A DNA stretch of 64,000 nucleotides. Origin: Shewanella saliphila. GTDB taxonomy: Bacteria; Pseudomonadota; Gammaproteobacteria; Enterobacterales; Shewanellaceae. The stretch is taken from the NCBI RefSeq assembly GCF_014648295.1, contig NZ_BMQV01000001.1, positions 1 through 64,000 of the forward strand, in the 5' to 3' direction. Position numbers and translations under genes: made by a program. Numbering within the stretch: the stretch's first letter is position 1; each line of letters opens with the position of its first letter. Shown piece by piece: positions 34,146-41,859 of this stretch. A model generated the notes under the pieces. That model ran no database searches, was not told where the DNA came from, and was given only the letters and a program-made list of their open reading frames with translations.

Positions 34146-34910
34146 TTATTCACGCGCTATGCTGACAGTTTTACGACGATTACCGCTATGAATAATCACC
34201 TCACGATGGGTTTTAGCCATCCCTAATAATGGTTGGGTACCATTGGCAATATCGTAAGCGCTATGAAGCACAATAGTGACAATGTCGTTAACCCCAATGC
34301 TGGCAAGTGGATACACATCGGCTGGTCTTACGGCCATAACGAGTGCAGTTTTACCTGTCGTCGCTTTGGTGTTTGTTGCATTAAGACTTTCTATTTTACT
34401 GCCGCTATTAGCGATACTTTTGCTTTGCGGTTTAAGTAGGCCAATTAATTGCACATTACGCGCAACGGTTCGCACATTAGTACGGCCTCTCACCAAAATA
34501 TCGAACCTATCACCCTGGTTTAATTTAGAAAAAGGTAAACCTGATGGCGGCTGGCTCAGCGTGAATAGCACCCGGCCTTCTGGCACTGCGTATGACAAGG
34601 ATTTGACCTTAGGGGTCGCTAATTCGTTGGCATAAATCGCTTCTCCGCTTTGTTTAGCAACATTGATGGTTTTACCCAACAGTAATTGTGGATTTTGGAT
34701 ACTCTGATCAATACCTTGTTGCTCGGTTTTTTGACGAACTAATGTCGCGGGTGTAATGACATCTCCTGCCTGTAAGTTTTGGGTTAATACCAATGCGGTT
34801 GTGGTCGTTAACCTATCGATGTGACGAATACCTAATGCCGATGCCAACACGCCAGAGGTCACGAATAGTGCGATAGCTATCGTTGTACTACCTGTGAATT
34901 TGCGTTTCAT
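34146..34910 (-). CDS. cpaB: CpaB/RcpC-type pilus assembly protein
   Basis: 254 aa. One N-terminal membrane helix (8-26) precedes a SAF domain (about 36-95) with LTQNLQAGDVITPATLV, then a beta-rich RcpC domain with PSGLPFSKLNQGDRFDILVRG. CpaB proteins act in the periplasm with the Tad secretin. It sits between the pilin and tadA. Confidence 0.88.
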   Translation of the reverse strand: MKRKFTGSTTIAIALFVTSGVLASALGIRHIDRLTTTTALVLTQNLQAGDVITPATLVRQKTEQQGIDQSIQNPQLLLGKTINVAKQSGEAIYANELATPKVKSLSYAVPEGRVLFTLSQPPSGLPFSKLNQGDRFDILVRGRTNVRTVARNVQLIGLLKPQSKSIANSGSKIESLNATNTKATTGKTALVMAVRPADVYPLASIGVNDIVTIVLHSAYDIANGTQPLLGMAKTHREVIIHSGNRRKTVSIARE

Positions 34911-34990
34911 GTTGCACCTCTTCGATGTGTTGTTAATCTAATTGAAGGCGCCGATTGCCTCTCACTGAGACAACCGACCAAGACTAACCA

Positions 34991-35383
34991 TTAATTATCT
35001 AAACTGCCGTCTTCTACTGAAGGAGAAGCGCCTGCTGCACTAGGCGTATTTGAAATTGATACTGCCGCTTCACTAAAGTCGCTAGCAACAAAAGTAAATG
35101 TTGCACCGTCACCGGCGTTAACATCCACGGCATCAATAAAGCCAGAACCACTGATCTCAGCCGTATTTTCGGCGTTAATCATGCCGTCAAATGCATAACT
35201 TTGATCTAACGAGCCAATCGCTTCGGCGACATCTTCAAGCTCTGCAGTGACAGAATCTCGCATTGTGGTCAGGCCGATAACTAAACCTGCTGCCATGACA
35301 GTTGATAATAAAATCAACTCTGAAGTCATAACAAAACCGCCCTGCTTTTTGCTGTTTTTGATCATTGATTTAATTGATTTCAT
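34991..35383 (-). CDS. Flp-like type IVb pilin (major pilin candidate of the Tad-type pilus)
   Basis: 130 aa. A basic leader (1-16) ends KKQGG, then FVMTSE22 and a hydrophobic helix to about residue 40, the layout of a prepilin. The invariant Glu is at +6 if cleavage follows G16 (the usual rule gives +5), or at +5 if cleavage follows F17. The segment GLTTMRDSVTAELEDVAEAIGS resembles Flp-type pilins of Tad loci, but the C-terminal domain (about 85 residues) is longer than in classical Flp. First gene after promoter 35516-35532, with GAGG upstream. Confidence 0.75.
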   Translation of the reverse strand: MKSIKSMIKNSKKQGGFVMTSELILLSTVMAAGLVIGLTTMRDSVTAELEDVAEAIGSLDQSYAFDGMINAENTAEISGSGFIDAVDVNAGDGATFTFVASDFSEAAVSISNTPSAAGASPSVEDGSLDN

Positions 35384-35515
35384 AATGTGTACCTCAAGTT
35401 AGTTTCTGTCTTATTCACATCAACGAATGGGTTGATTGTGTTAGGAGTAGAGAATCGAATTCTCTATGACTAAGAGACATGTCCCATTACTTATCTTTGC
35501 CTCTGTTTAGATAGT

Positions 35516-35532
35516 TGCGAAGGGCATGCCAT
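35516..35532 (-). promoter_or_regulatory. Sigma-54 promoter of the pilin-tad operon
   Basis: The minus strand reads ATGGCATGCCCTTCGCA: TGGCATG and CGCA at the right -24/-12 spacing. It lies 133 bases before the pilin start codon and drives the genes from 35383 to 29528. Confidence 0.78.
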
Positions 35533-35660
35533 TATCAAAAACTCATAAAATAAATTAAATTAACTTTTAAAAACAAGATGTTAGATACAAGCAAAGTGAA
35601 TTAAGATGTAAGGAGATAATATGAGTATTAAGTAATAGTGAATTTGAACAGCACAATGAT

Positions 35661-35702
35661 TTGCAAAATGCGAAACCTGGGATGTGAGTTTGCAATATGC
35701 TT
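35661..35702 (-). promoter_or_regulatory. LuxO-type upstream activator sites (pilin-tad operon)
   Basis: TTGCAAAATGCGA (35661-35673, one mismatch to TTGCA-WWW-TGCAA) and TTGCAATATGCTT (35690-35702, two mismatches). They lie about 130-185 bases upstream of the sigma-54 promoter. Confidence 0.7.
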
Positions 35703-35712
35703 AATCGCCAAT

Positions 35713-35738
35713 AAAAAAAGCTTCCAGATGGAAGCTTT
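35713..35738 (-). terminator. Intrinsic terminator after tadD-like gene
   Basis: On the minus strand AAAGCTTCC, a 4-base loop, GGAAGCTTT and a run of seven T follow the stop of the TPR gene by 18 bases. Strong and correctly oriented. Confidence 0.88.
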
Positions 35739-35755
35739 AAGGTGTAAGACTGCGC

Positions 35756-36481
35756 TTAAATTCGGCTGTAAGCGACTCGGCATTCTGGATGATCACTTAA
35801 GTACAATAAGCGAGATAAACTCTGTCGATGATCGGGCAAGGAATCCAATGTATCTGCATAAAAGTGACAAGCCTGGGCCCAATGAGACTGAGCTTCGTGT
35901 ATCAGCCCTAGGTGATAATTGGTTCGCCATACTGGCGCGCCTAATCTGTCGGCGGTGGCAATCACCGCTTCTGCCTTTTTATATCGGCCCTCTAAATAAT
36001 ACGTGGCTGCCAGTGTCGCGTGTAACTCAGGATGATCAGGTTGTAACTGCACCTGGCGCTCTAAAACGGTTCTAGCGAGATTAATGTTACCTTCTTGCAT
36101 GGCAATTTGACTGCGTAAAATCGCCACTTCAGACATCGGATTTTGTTGTGACAATAGACGGTCTAACACCATTTGACTGTCTATTTTCTGGCCTACCTGG
36201 TGATACACAATGGCAGACGTAAAGCCGATTTTTTGATGTTGTGGGTAGCTCATCGATAACGCACCTAAGTCATTAGCCAGTCGTCCACAATCACTCACCA
36301 CGCCTTGATAGCCTTGGCAATGAATACCATATGATGCCTTCACATTGTATTTTGACAATAAAGTCTCTAATTGATCATCAGGTTGATAAACCTGTTTAGT
36401 GTTATTGGTGTTGGTACAAGCACTGCTAGCCAACGCAACAACGCATAAAGCACCAATATGTAAATAAGATAATGTTTTCAT
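35756..36481 (-). CDS. TadD-like TPR lipoprotein
   Basis: 241 aa. A lipoprotein signal ends in ASSAC22. TPR-like helices fill the rest (about 75-235), for example EVAILRSQIAMQEGNINLARTVLE and AEAVIATADRLGAP. Tad loci encode such a TPR lipoprotein that helps place the secretin in the outer membrane. It follows the secretin gene by 20 bases with GAGG upstream and is followed by an intrinsic terminator. Confidence 0.8.
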   Translation of the reverse strand: MKTLSYLHIGALCVVALASSACTNTNNTKQVYQPDDQLETLLSKYNVKASYGIHCQGYQGVVSDCGRLANDLGALSMSYPQHQKIGFTSAIVYHQVGQKIDSQMVLDRLLSQQNPMSEVAILRSQIAMQEGNINLARTVLERQVQLQPDHPELHATLAATYYLEGRYKKAEAVIATADRLGAPVWRTNYHLGLIHEAQSHWAQACHFYADTLDSLPDHRQSLSRLLYLSDHPECRVAYSRI

Positions 36482-36501
36482 CAGTTAATCCTCTATTGTG
36501 A

Positions 36502-38433
36502 TTAATATTGCATGCTTTGCAGCATTTCTGTTGAAGACTCGAACTGCCATAAGGCCACATCATGTCGCGGTTCACGTACTAACGTTGGCGTGACAATAAT
36601 AATCAGTTCGCGGGCGGTGTCCGCCTCTTGTGATGATTCTGTTAATTTTCCTAATAAAGGTACATCGTTAATACCTGGCACAAAGTCACGTGAGTCACTG
36701 ATATCACGGCTGACTAATCCCCCAATAATTAAGGGTTGTCCATCACGCAAGCGGGTACTGGTGGTTAAGTTTCTTACATTAAACGCACTGGTGGTTAATG
36801 ATGACCCTGTACTCGATGAAATTTGCTGAGTTAATAAGGTATCGGGCGTTGAAATACTCGGGCTTAAATCCAGGGTGATCAGATCGTTTTCATCAACCAT
36901 GGCGCGCACGCCAAGTTCAATACCAAACGACTTAAACTCTGTACCGCTAAATACCCCTTGGCTATTGCCGCCAGTATCACCACTGCTGATGCCATTGGGT
37001 GAAAATGATGTCGGTACCGGCACTTCACCGCCAGCGCGAAATACCGCTTTTTCGCCGGCTAATACGGTTAAATTAGGACGCGAAAGTGTTCGAGATATCC
37101 CGTCTTTTTCAAGCAACGAAAACAGTAAATCAAATGCCACCTCACTGCCGCCAACTTGAAAGTTATTAACTAAGGCGCCGCCTAATACTTGCAGTGCATT
37201 CTCAACCTGACCTGAGCCTAATGCCTGGTTAGTCGCACCTTCGAGGCCAAAGTTACCTCCCGACTTATTGTAACCATTGGTGATTAATGAAAAGTCAGGG
37301 CGCCATTGGGTTAAGCTGCGGCGATTGACTTCGTACATTTGAATGGCCACACGTACTTGCGGTAAATCGCGTACCTCAATGGTAGAGAGTAATCTGCCGT
37401 TGGCCATCGACAATAACTTCGCGCGGGCAATATTTGATTGAACGTTATTACCAGTTGAACTTGTCGTAGAGTTGCTGGTTGTCGACCCTGCTCTGTTGCC
37501 CTGTTGCCCTGAGTTAATCAGTCCACCTGATTCATTGGCAACCACAGTAATGTCATTACTGTCGCTATCTAATTTACCTGTCACAGTATTGACTCTATCG
37601 CCAGTAAATAATCGTGCCGCTAGATTCAACACTCTGACTAAATCCACCTGGGTTTCAACTTGGCCGCTAAGCAATAAGGTGTCGGCCTGATCGTTAGGCA
37701 AATCGCCTTTTTGAATGCGACTGACATTAACTGATTGCCCCCCTAATTGATTAATCGCCTTTTTAACTTTTTCAGTAATGTTCATCGGCAATAAATCTAC
37801 TTGGATTAAATTGATGATGGCCGCATTACTTTTGGTTAACCCAGGGGATTTACGTTGTTGTAATGATGGTAAACGAATATTTTGGCTTAACCCAGCGAGT
37901 AGATCGTTTGATGATTTAACCACTAAGTTATTGTCTATTGACTGATTATTACCTGCATCTAAATAATGACGTGCAGCTGATTCTGCTGCCATTTTGTATC
38001 TAACGGTAGGGACTCGGCCACGTAATACCAGTGCCGCTCTGTCTGGCGCTAAGGTTAAACGCACTTTGGGATGAATATCATGCAGTGCCTGGCGTAATAC
38101 GCTCAAATCTTCCGTAACACTAAATAAAAACGTTTCAGAAGAATCATCGGTATACCAGACAATGAGACTGGTTCGACCGACTTTTTTAGCCAGTGCCAGC
38201 ACTTCATTTTTGTCTAACACTTCAACCTGCATTATGGCATCTTGACCAATGGCGACTCTTGAAATGCTTTTTTTAAACACTAAACGGGAGTGAGTCCACT
38301 GTACCATTTCGCGAATTTTATCAGATTGACGACCGTCTGCCGTTTCGATAAAATCCAGGCCATTGGTCGCGGCTGATACGGTTCCACTCAATAACAATAA
38401 CCATATTGAGGTTGCACAAAGAATTTTTTTCAT
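36502..38433 (-). CDS. Tad-type secretin (RcpA/CpaC family outer-membrane channel)
   Basis: 643 aa. A signal peptide is cut near TVSAA. An N-terminal pilus-secretin domain (about 45-115) with BON-like segments is followed by a Ser/Thr/Asn-rich insert (about 310-335). The secretin core (about 390-625) has LSRPNLTVLAGEKAVFRAGGEVPVP and the closing TSTRLRDGQPLIIGGLV. It forms the outer-membrane gate for the Tad-type pilus. AGGAG lies before the ATG. With the TPR lipoprotein it forms a separate two-gene operon under its own sigma-54 promoter. It is longer than many CpaC proteins because of the low-complexity insert. Confidence 0.9.
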   Translation of the reverse strand: MKKILCATSIWLLLLSGTVSAATNGLDFIETADGRQSDKIREMVQWTHSRLVFKKSISRVAIGQDAIMQVEVLDKNEVLALAKKVGRTSLIVWYTDDSSETFLFSVTEDLSVLRQALHDIHPKVRLTLAPDRAALVLRGRVPTVRYKMAAESAARHYLDAGNNQSIDNNLVVKSSNDLLAGLSQNIRLPSLQQRKSPGLTKSNAAIINLIQVDLLPMNITEKVKKAINQLGGQSVNVSRIQKGDLPNDQADTLLLSGQVETQVDLVRVLNLAARLFTGDRVNTVTGKLDSDSNDITVVANESGGLINSGQQGNRAGSTTSNSTTSSTGNNVQSNIARAKLLSMANGRLLSTIEVRDLPQVRVAIQMYEVNRRSLTQWRPDFSLITNGYNKSGGNFGLEGATNQALGSGQVENALQVLGGALVNNFQVGGSEVAFDLLFSLLEKDGISRTLSRPNLTVLAGEKAVFRAGGEVPVPTSFSPNGISSGDTGGNSQGVFSGTEFKSFGIELGVRAMVDENDLITLDLSPSISTPDTLLTQQISSSTGSSLTTSAFNVRNLTTSTRLRDGQPLIIGGLVSRDISDSRDFVPGINDVPLLGKLTESSQEADTARELIIIVTPTLVREPRHDVALWQFESSTEMLQSMQY

Positions 38434-38482
38434 CGCTCGCTCCTGTCATTTAACGCGTCTTTTAAGACTGTGCAATGATGAA

Positions 38483-38499
38483 TGCAGGAAACCAGCCAA
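38483..38499 (-). promoter_or_regulatory. Sigma-54 promoter of the secretin-tadD operon
   Basis: The minus strand reads TTGGCTGGTTTCCTGCA, with the GG and GC of the -24/-12 elements at the exact spacing. It lies 50 bases before the secretin start codon. Confidence 0.83.
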
Positions 38500-38582
38500 A
38501 AATAATTAACCTTTTAAAACAGTAATATAACTTTATTTTTTGATTGTTTTTCTATTTGCCACAGAATAATGCACAAGTTGAT

Positions 38583-38595
38583 TCGCATTTTGCAA
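38583..38595 (-). promoter_or_regulatory. LuxO-type upstream activator site (secretin operon)
   Basis: TCGCATTTTGCAA, one mismatch to TTGCA-WWW-TGCAA, within the longer partial palindrome TTGATTCGCATTTTGCAAAG. It lies 84-97 bases upstream of the promoter. Confidence 0.75.
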
Positions 38596-38678
38596 AGCAA
38601 TCTAGGAATGAGAAAGTAAACTTTATAGCTCAAATAATTTCACTGATAAATACTCACATTTAAGTTTTCATTACTCGC

Positions 38679-38703
38679 AAAAAAATCACCTTAAGGTGAT
38701 TTT
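38679..38703 (-). terminator. Intrinsic terminator after the LuxO-like regulator gene
   Basis: The minus strand reads AAAATCACC, TTAA, GGTGATTTT and a run of seven T, 47 bases after the regulator stop. A perfect 9-base stem; strong. Confidence 0.88.
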
Positions 38704-38749
38704 ATCAATACAGAAACATAGCGATTTTATGCGCAGATGATTTCTCAGG

Positions 38750-40198
38750 TTAATTTTCAGCCCAGCTTTTCATTTTACGGTATATCGTCGATGCACTTAT
38801 GCCAAGATATGCGGCAGCTAAAGGGATATTACCGCCACACTGACTTATGGCATCCTCAATGGCATTTTTTTCGACTATCCACAGTTGAATAATGTTGTTA
38901 GGCGCAGAGCTTTGTTCGGGTGTTGACGCTTGGGATCTTAATGGCGTGCTAGCCATTGTGGAAATATTAGTTTGGGCCATTTGATTGTGCGGTGAATACT
39001 GAGCTTGATTAACGACATTGTGGCCAAAATTACTCGGCAACATGTCTGGTTGTACGCTTTGACCATCATAGATCACCACGATATTTTCAATCACATTTTG
39101 CAATTCACGGATGTTACCAGGCCAATCATATTGCATAAATGTTTGCTTTACTTCGTCACTAAAGTTTTCAAATTGTTTATTATTTTCAGTCGTTTTCGCC
39201 TTTAAAATATGGTGCGCCAATAATAAGATATCCTCACCGCGCTCACGCAGTGCTGGCAGGACCACAGGGATAACATTAAGTCGATAATATAAATCTTCAC
39301 GAAAGCGCCCTTCACCGACTTCTTCTGCAGGATTACGGTTGGTTGCACACACTATGCGCACATCACTTTGTAATACTTCGCTACTGCCGACTTTACAAAA
39401 CGTTCCCGTTTGTAAAAAACGTAATAATTTTGCTTGTAGGTTTAATTGCATTTCGCAAATTTCATCTAAAAACAACGTGCCACCATTAGCCACTTCAACA
39501 GCACCTTTACGATCGGTTAATGCCCCACTAAATGCACCTTTTACATGGCCAAAAAACTCAGACTCAAATAATTCTGCAGGAATAGCGGCACAGTTAATGG
39601 CAATAAAAGGACCTTGCTCGCGCGCGCTGGCTTGATGAAGCCCAAGGGCACACACCTCTTTACCTGTACCACTTTCGCCGGTAACAAACACACTGGCTTT
39701 ACTGCGCGCCGCACTTTCGAGTAAACGAAACACAGTGTGCATTGATAATGATTCACCAATAAAATTGATTCTATCAAGCGAGGTGGCTGTTGGCTCAACT
39801 TCAACGGTTTTTAAATCTTGATTTTGTTGTTTTATTGCATTGGTAACAGAGGTAATAAGACGCTCTGACGTAAACGGTTTTTCGATAAAGTCGTAACCGC
39901 CAAGGCGCATAGCGTCTACGGCAACATCAATTGAACTGTTAGAAGTAATAATAATAACTTTAGCAGCAACCTCTTGTTTATTGACATATTTAAGCACTTC
40001 TAATCCGCTAATGTCAGGTAAGCATACATCTTGTACGAGTACCGCTGGCATTTTTGCTTTTATCGCTACTAAAGCCGAATAACCATCGACAAAGTGTTGA
40101 GTGTCAAAGCCGGCTTTTTGCAGCTGACTGCAATACAAGGCACCACTTGATAAACTGTCTTCTACTACGTATACCAGCGGTTTATGAGTTGTATTCAT
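38750..40198 (-). CDS. LuxO/NtrC-family sigma-54-dependent response regulator
   Basis: 482 aa. A receiver domain (1-120) has phospho-acceptor D57. The AAA+ sigma-54 activator domain (about 143-375) has Walker A GESGTGK (174-180) and the sigma-54 contact loop GAFSGA (221-226), a Ser variant of the usual GAFTGA, plus GGTLFLDEI. A C-terminal Fis-type helix-turn-helix (about 440-480) ends IPLAAAYLGISASTIYRKMKSW. A co-transcribed Hpt gene and target sites matching the LuxO motif make it a LuxO-like regulator. It should activate the six sigma-54 promoters of this region, including its own operon. A GGGAG site precedes the ATG. Confidence 0.9.
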   Translation of the reverse strand: MNTTHKPLVYVVEDSLSSGALYCSQLQKAGFDTQHFVDGYSALVAIKAKMPAVLVQDVCLPDISGLEVLKYVNKQEVAAKVIIITSNSSIDVAVDAMRLGGYDFIEKPFTSERLITSVTNAIKQQNQDLKTVEVEPTATSLDRINFIGESLSMHTVFRLLESAARSKASVFVTGESGTGKEVCALGLHQASAREQGPFIAINCAAIPAELFESEFFGHVKGAFSGALTDRKGAVEVANGGTLFLDEICEMQLNLQAKLLRFLQTGTFCKVGSSEVLQSDVRIVCATNRNPAEEVGEGRFREDLYYRLNVIPVVLPALRERGEDILLLAHHILKAKTTENNKQFENFSDEVKQTFMQYDWPGNIRELQNVIENIVVIYDGQSVQPDMLPSNFGHNVVNQAQYSPHNQMAQTNISTMASTPLRSQASTPEQSSAPNNIIQLWIVEKNAIEDAISQCGGNIPLAAAYLGISASTIYRKMKSWAEN

Positions 40199-40208
40199 GC
40201 CCGACTCC

Positions 40209-40577
40209 CTACTCTGCTATCGAGTTTATGTGTGCTTTATATTGAGTTAATGTCTCGTTAATGATGCCTATTAACTGTTGAGTTTGCGCAATGTATGGTT
40301 GATTGGATTTGAGTTGATATACCGATGCAGCACAGGCAGATAAACGATCGGCACCATATAACGCGGCCGTATTTTTGAGGATATGAGTGGCATTATTGAT
40401 GTCTTGAAACTGATGTTGCTCCGCGGCAATGTGCAATTGAGCATGTAGTTCGGTTAATTCTTGTTCGAACAGACTCAAAAGATGTTGATAAGTATCTGAG
40501 CCTAAATCGGTTTCTAACGTATTGAGCGTGCTGAGTTGCATGATAGGACATGCGGTAATTTCTGTAGCGTTGGACAT
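40209..40577 (-). CDS. Stand-alone histidine phosphotransfer (Hpt) protein, LuxU-like
   Basis: 122 aa, a single Hpt four-helix domain. The phospho-accepting histidine is H65 in NATHILKNTAALYGADRLS. It lies 10 bases before the LuxO-like gene, with a GAGGTGACGA site, and is the first gene after sigma-54 promoter 40663-40679. Its size and partner match LuxU. The two hybrid kinases encoded nearby (41858-46667) end in receivers and have no Hpt, so this protein is the likely relay from them to the regulator. Confidence 0.88.
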   Translation of the reverse strand: MSNATEITACPIMQLSTLNTLETDLGSDTYQHLLSLFEQELTELHAQLHIAAEQHQFQDINNATHILKNTAALYGADRLSACAASVYQLKSNQPYIAQTQQLIGIINETLTQYKAHINSIAE

Positions 40578-40662
40578 TCGTCACCTCATGTTAATCATTG
40601 CTTATGCATGCTTACTGGAGCACTTTTCTTGGTCATACCAACTATGTTACTAACCTAGATAT

Positions 40663-40679
40663 CGCAAAAGTTAAGCCAA
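40663..40679 (-). promoter_or_regulatory. Sigma-54 promoter of the Hpt/LuxO-like operon
   Basis: The minus strand reads TTGGCTTAACTTTTGCG, with TTGGC and TTGC at exact -24/-12 spacing, 86 bases before the Hpt start. It implies that the regulator activates its own operon. Confidence 0.83.
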
Positions 40680-40757
40680 AATGCAATACGACTATTCAAC
40701 ATAAATATCAATTGCTTATAACTGACACATTCGTTCATCGCCTCTGCGCATAAGGTA

Positions 40758-40800
40758 AAGTCGCATATTGATTTGCAATTTGCAAATCAATATGCGACTT
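40758..40800 (-). promoter_or_regulatory. 43-bp perfect palindrome with central LuxO-type site
   Basis: Two 21-base arms that are exact reverse complements surround a single T at 40779. The centre is TTGCAATTTGCAA (40773-40785), a perfect match to TTGCA-WWW-TGCAA. It lies about 80-135 bases upstream of the Hpt promoter and 40 bases after the EAL-gene stop, so it may also fold as a terminator-like hairpin for that gene, although no T run follows. Confidence 0.85.
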
Positions 40801-40839
40801 CAGTATGTGGGTTTACTTGTTGGGAGATCGCAATATGAG

Positions 40840-41649
40840 TTAACTCCACAGACTTAAGTTTTGTTCTAAGGTTTGAGGTTTACCCAGTAAATACCCTTGC
40901 ACCACATCACAACCGAGTTGACTCAATATTTGCAACTGACTTTCGGTTTCAACGCCTTCTGCGACAATGTGCAACCCCAAACGTTGAGCCATGGCAATAA
41001 CAGCGCTACATAAAGTGAAGTCATCGTTATTATCTGCGATTCCATTGACAAAGCTTCGGTCTATTTTAAGGCCATCGATATTAAATTTTCGCAACAAACT
41101 GAGTGAGGCAAAACCAGTACCAAAATCATCAAGCCATATTTGTACATCTTCTTGTTTAAAGGCATTAAACACTTTACAAATGGTTTGAGGATCGTGTATT
41201 AGCGCAGTTTCTGTGAGTTCCAATTTAATGGCTGAGGGTGGGATGTTGAGTTCGATAATGAGTGACATAAGCTGTTCGTAGACATTGGTATGTAATAACT
41301 GCACTGGTGATACATTTAACGATAAACAAATATTCTCCATGCCTTGATTGCGCATGCGTTTTAAATCCAATAATGCTTGTTGAAATATCCAACTACCCAA
41401 TTCTAAAATTTGACCACTTTGTTCTGCACAAGGAATAAAATCACAGGGAGAAATAACCCCAAAGGTGGGCGACTCACAACGGACTAGCGATTCAAACCCT
41501 ACCACTTTACCGCTTTGTACTGATATGAGAGGTTGATATACCATACTAAAACAATGCTGCTTGAGTGCCTCCTCTATTACATCTGTGAGCTCATTCCAAT
41601 TTGAGTTGCTTGCATCTTCGTTGACTACTGTGTGTTTTTTGGCATACAT
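40840..41649 (-). CDS. EAL-domain c-di-GMP phosphodiesterase
   Basis: 269 aa from ATG 41649 (GGAGCAAGGT upstream); a frame 25 codons longer overlaps the sigma-54 promoter and is rejected. One EAL domain covers nearly all of it. The EAL motif itself reads ESL, and the metal and catalytic residues are present: N in LNVSPVQLL, E in LTETAL, DDFGTG, KIDRSF, E in AEGVETE, and QGYLLGKP. It should be active. No sensor or membrane part is present, so control is probably through transcription from its own sigma-54 promoter. It would lower c-di-GMP when the pilus operons are induced. Confidence 0.9.
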   Translation of the reverse strand: MYAKKHTVVNEDASNSNWNELTDVIEEALKQHCFSMVYQPLISVQSGKVVGFESLVRCESPTFGVISPCDFIPCAEQSGQILELGSWIFQQALLDLKRMRNQGMENICLSLNVSPVQLLHTNVYEQLMSLIIELNIPPSAIKLELTETALIHDPQTICKVFNAFKQEDVQIWLDDFGTGFASLSLLRKFNIDGLKIDRSFVNGIADNNDDFTLCSAVIAMAQRLGLHIVAEGVETESQLQILSQLGCDVVQGYLLGKPQTLEQNLSLWS

Positions 41650-41690
41650 ACCTTGCTCCAAAACAATGATTCTAAGTGTATTAGAGAAAT

Positions 41691-41707
41691 TGCAAGACCT
41701 GAGCCAA
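41691..41707 (-). promoter_or_regulatory. Sigma-54 promoter of the EAL gene
   Basis: The minus strand reads TTGGCTCAGGTCTTGCA, close to the full consensus with TTGGC and TTGCA at exact spacing. It lies 42 bases before the chosen EAL start codon and so also supports that start. Confidence 0.87.
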
Positions 41708-41802
41708 AAACGCCAGCAACACATTGAATCTAAGCTATTGATTTAAATCAACTTAATGAAGTATGATTTCACATTGGTGATGTTGAAAAATCATGTTTAG
41801 CA

Positions 41803-41859
41803 AGTTGCCATTCTGTTTGCATTTTGCCAATCAAAATACAAAGCAAACAGAGGGCAACT
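41803..41859 (-). promoter_or_regulatory. LuxO-type site within a long stem-loop after the kinase gene
   Basis: TTGCATTTTGCCA (41817-41829) has one mismatch to TTGCA-WWW-TGCAA and lies about 110-125 bases upstream of the EAL promoter. It sits inside an interrupted inverted repeat: AGTTGCC (41803-41809) pairs with GGCAACT (41853-41859), and CTGTTTGC (41813-41820) pairs with GCAAACAG (41843-41850). The stem begins at the stop codon of the kinase gene, so the element may serve as both activator site and transcription stop. Confidence 0.7.

Larger units (their letters stand above)
35384..35755. other. Regulatory intergenic region before the pilin gene
   Basis: It contains, from the pilin outwards, a sigma-54 promoter, two LuxO-type sites, and the terminator of the upstream secretin-tadD operon, each listed separately. 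The leader between promoter and pilin start is about 120 bases; no other element was recognised in it. Confidence 0.6.

Noticed and set aside
39446..39458. TTGCATTTCGCAA, a close match to the LuxO-type site inside the regulator gene
   Set aside because: It lies in codons for a conserved stretch of the AAA+ domain, with no sigma-54 promoter at the right distance. Probably chance.
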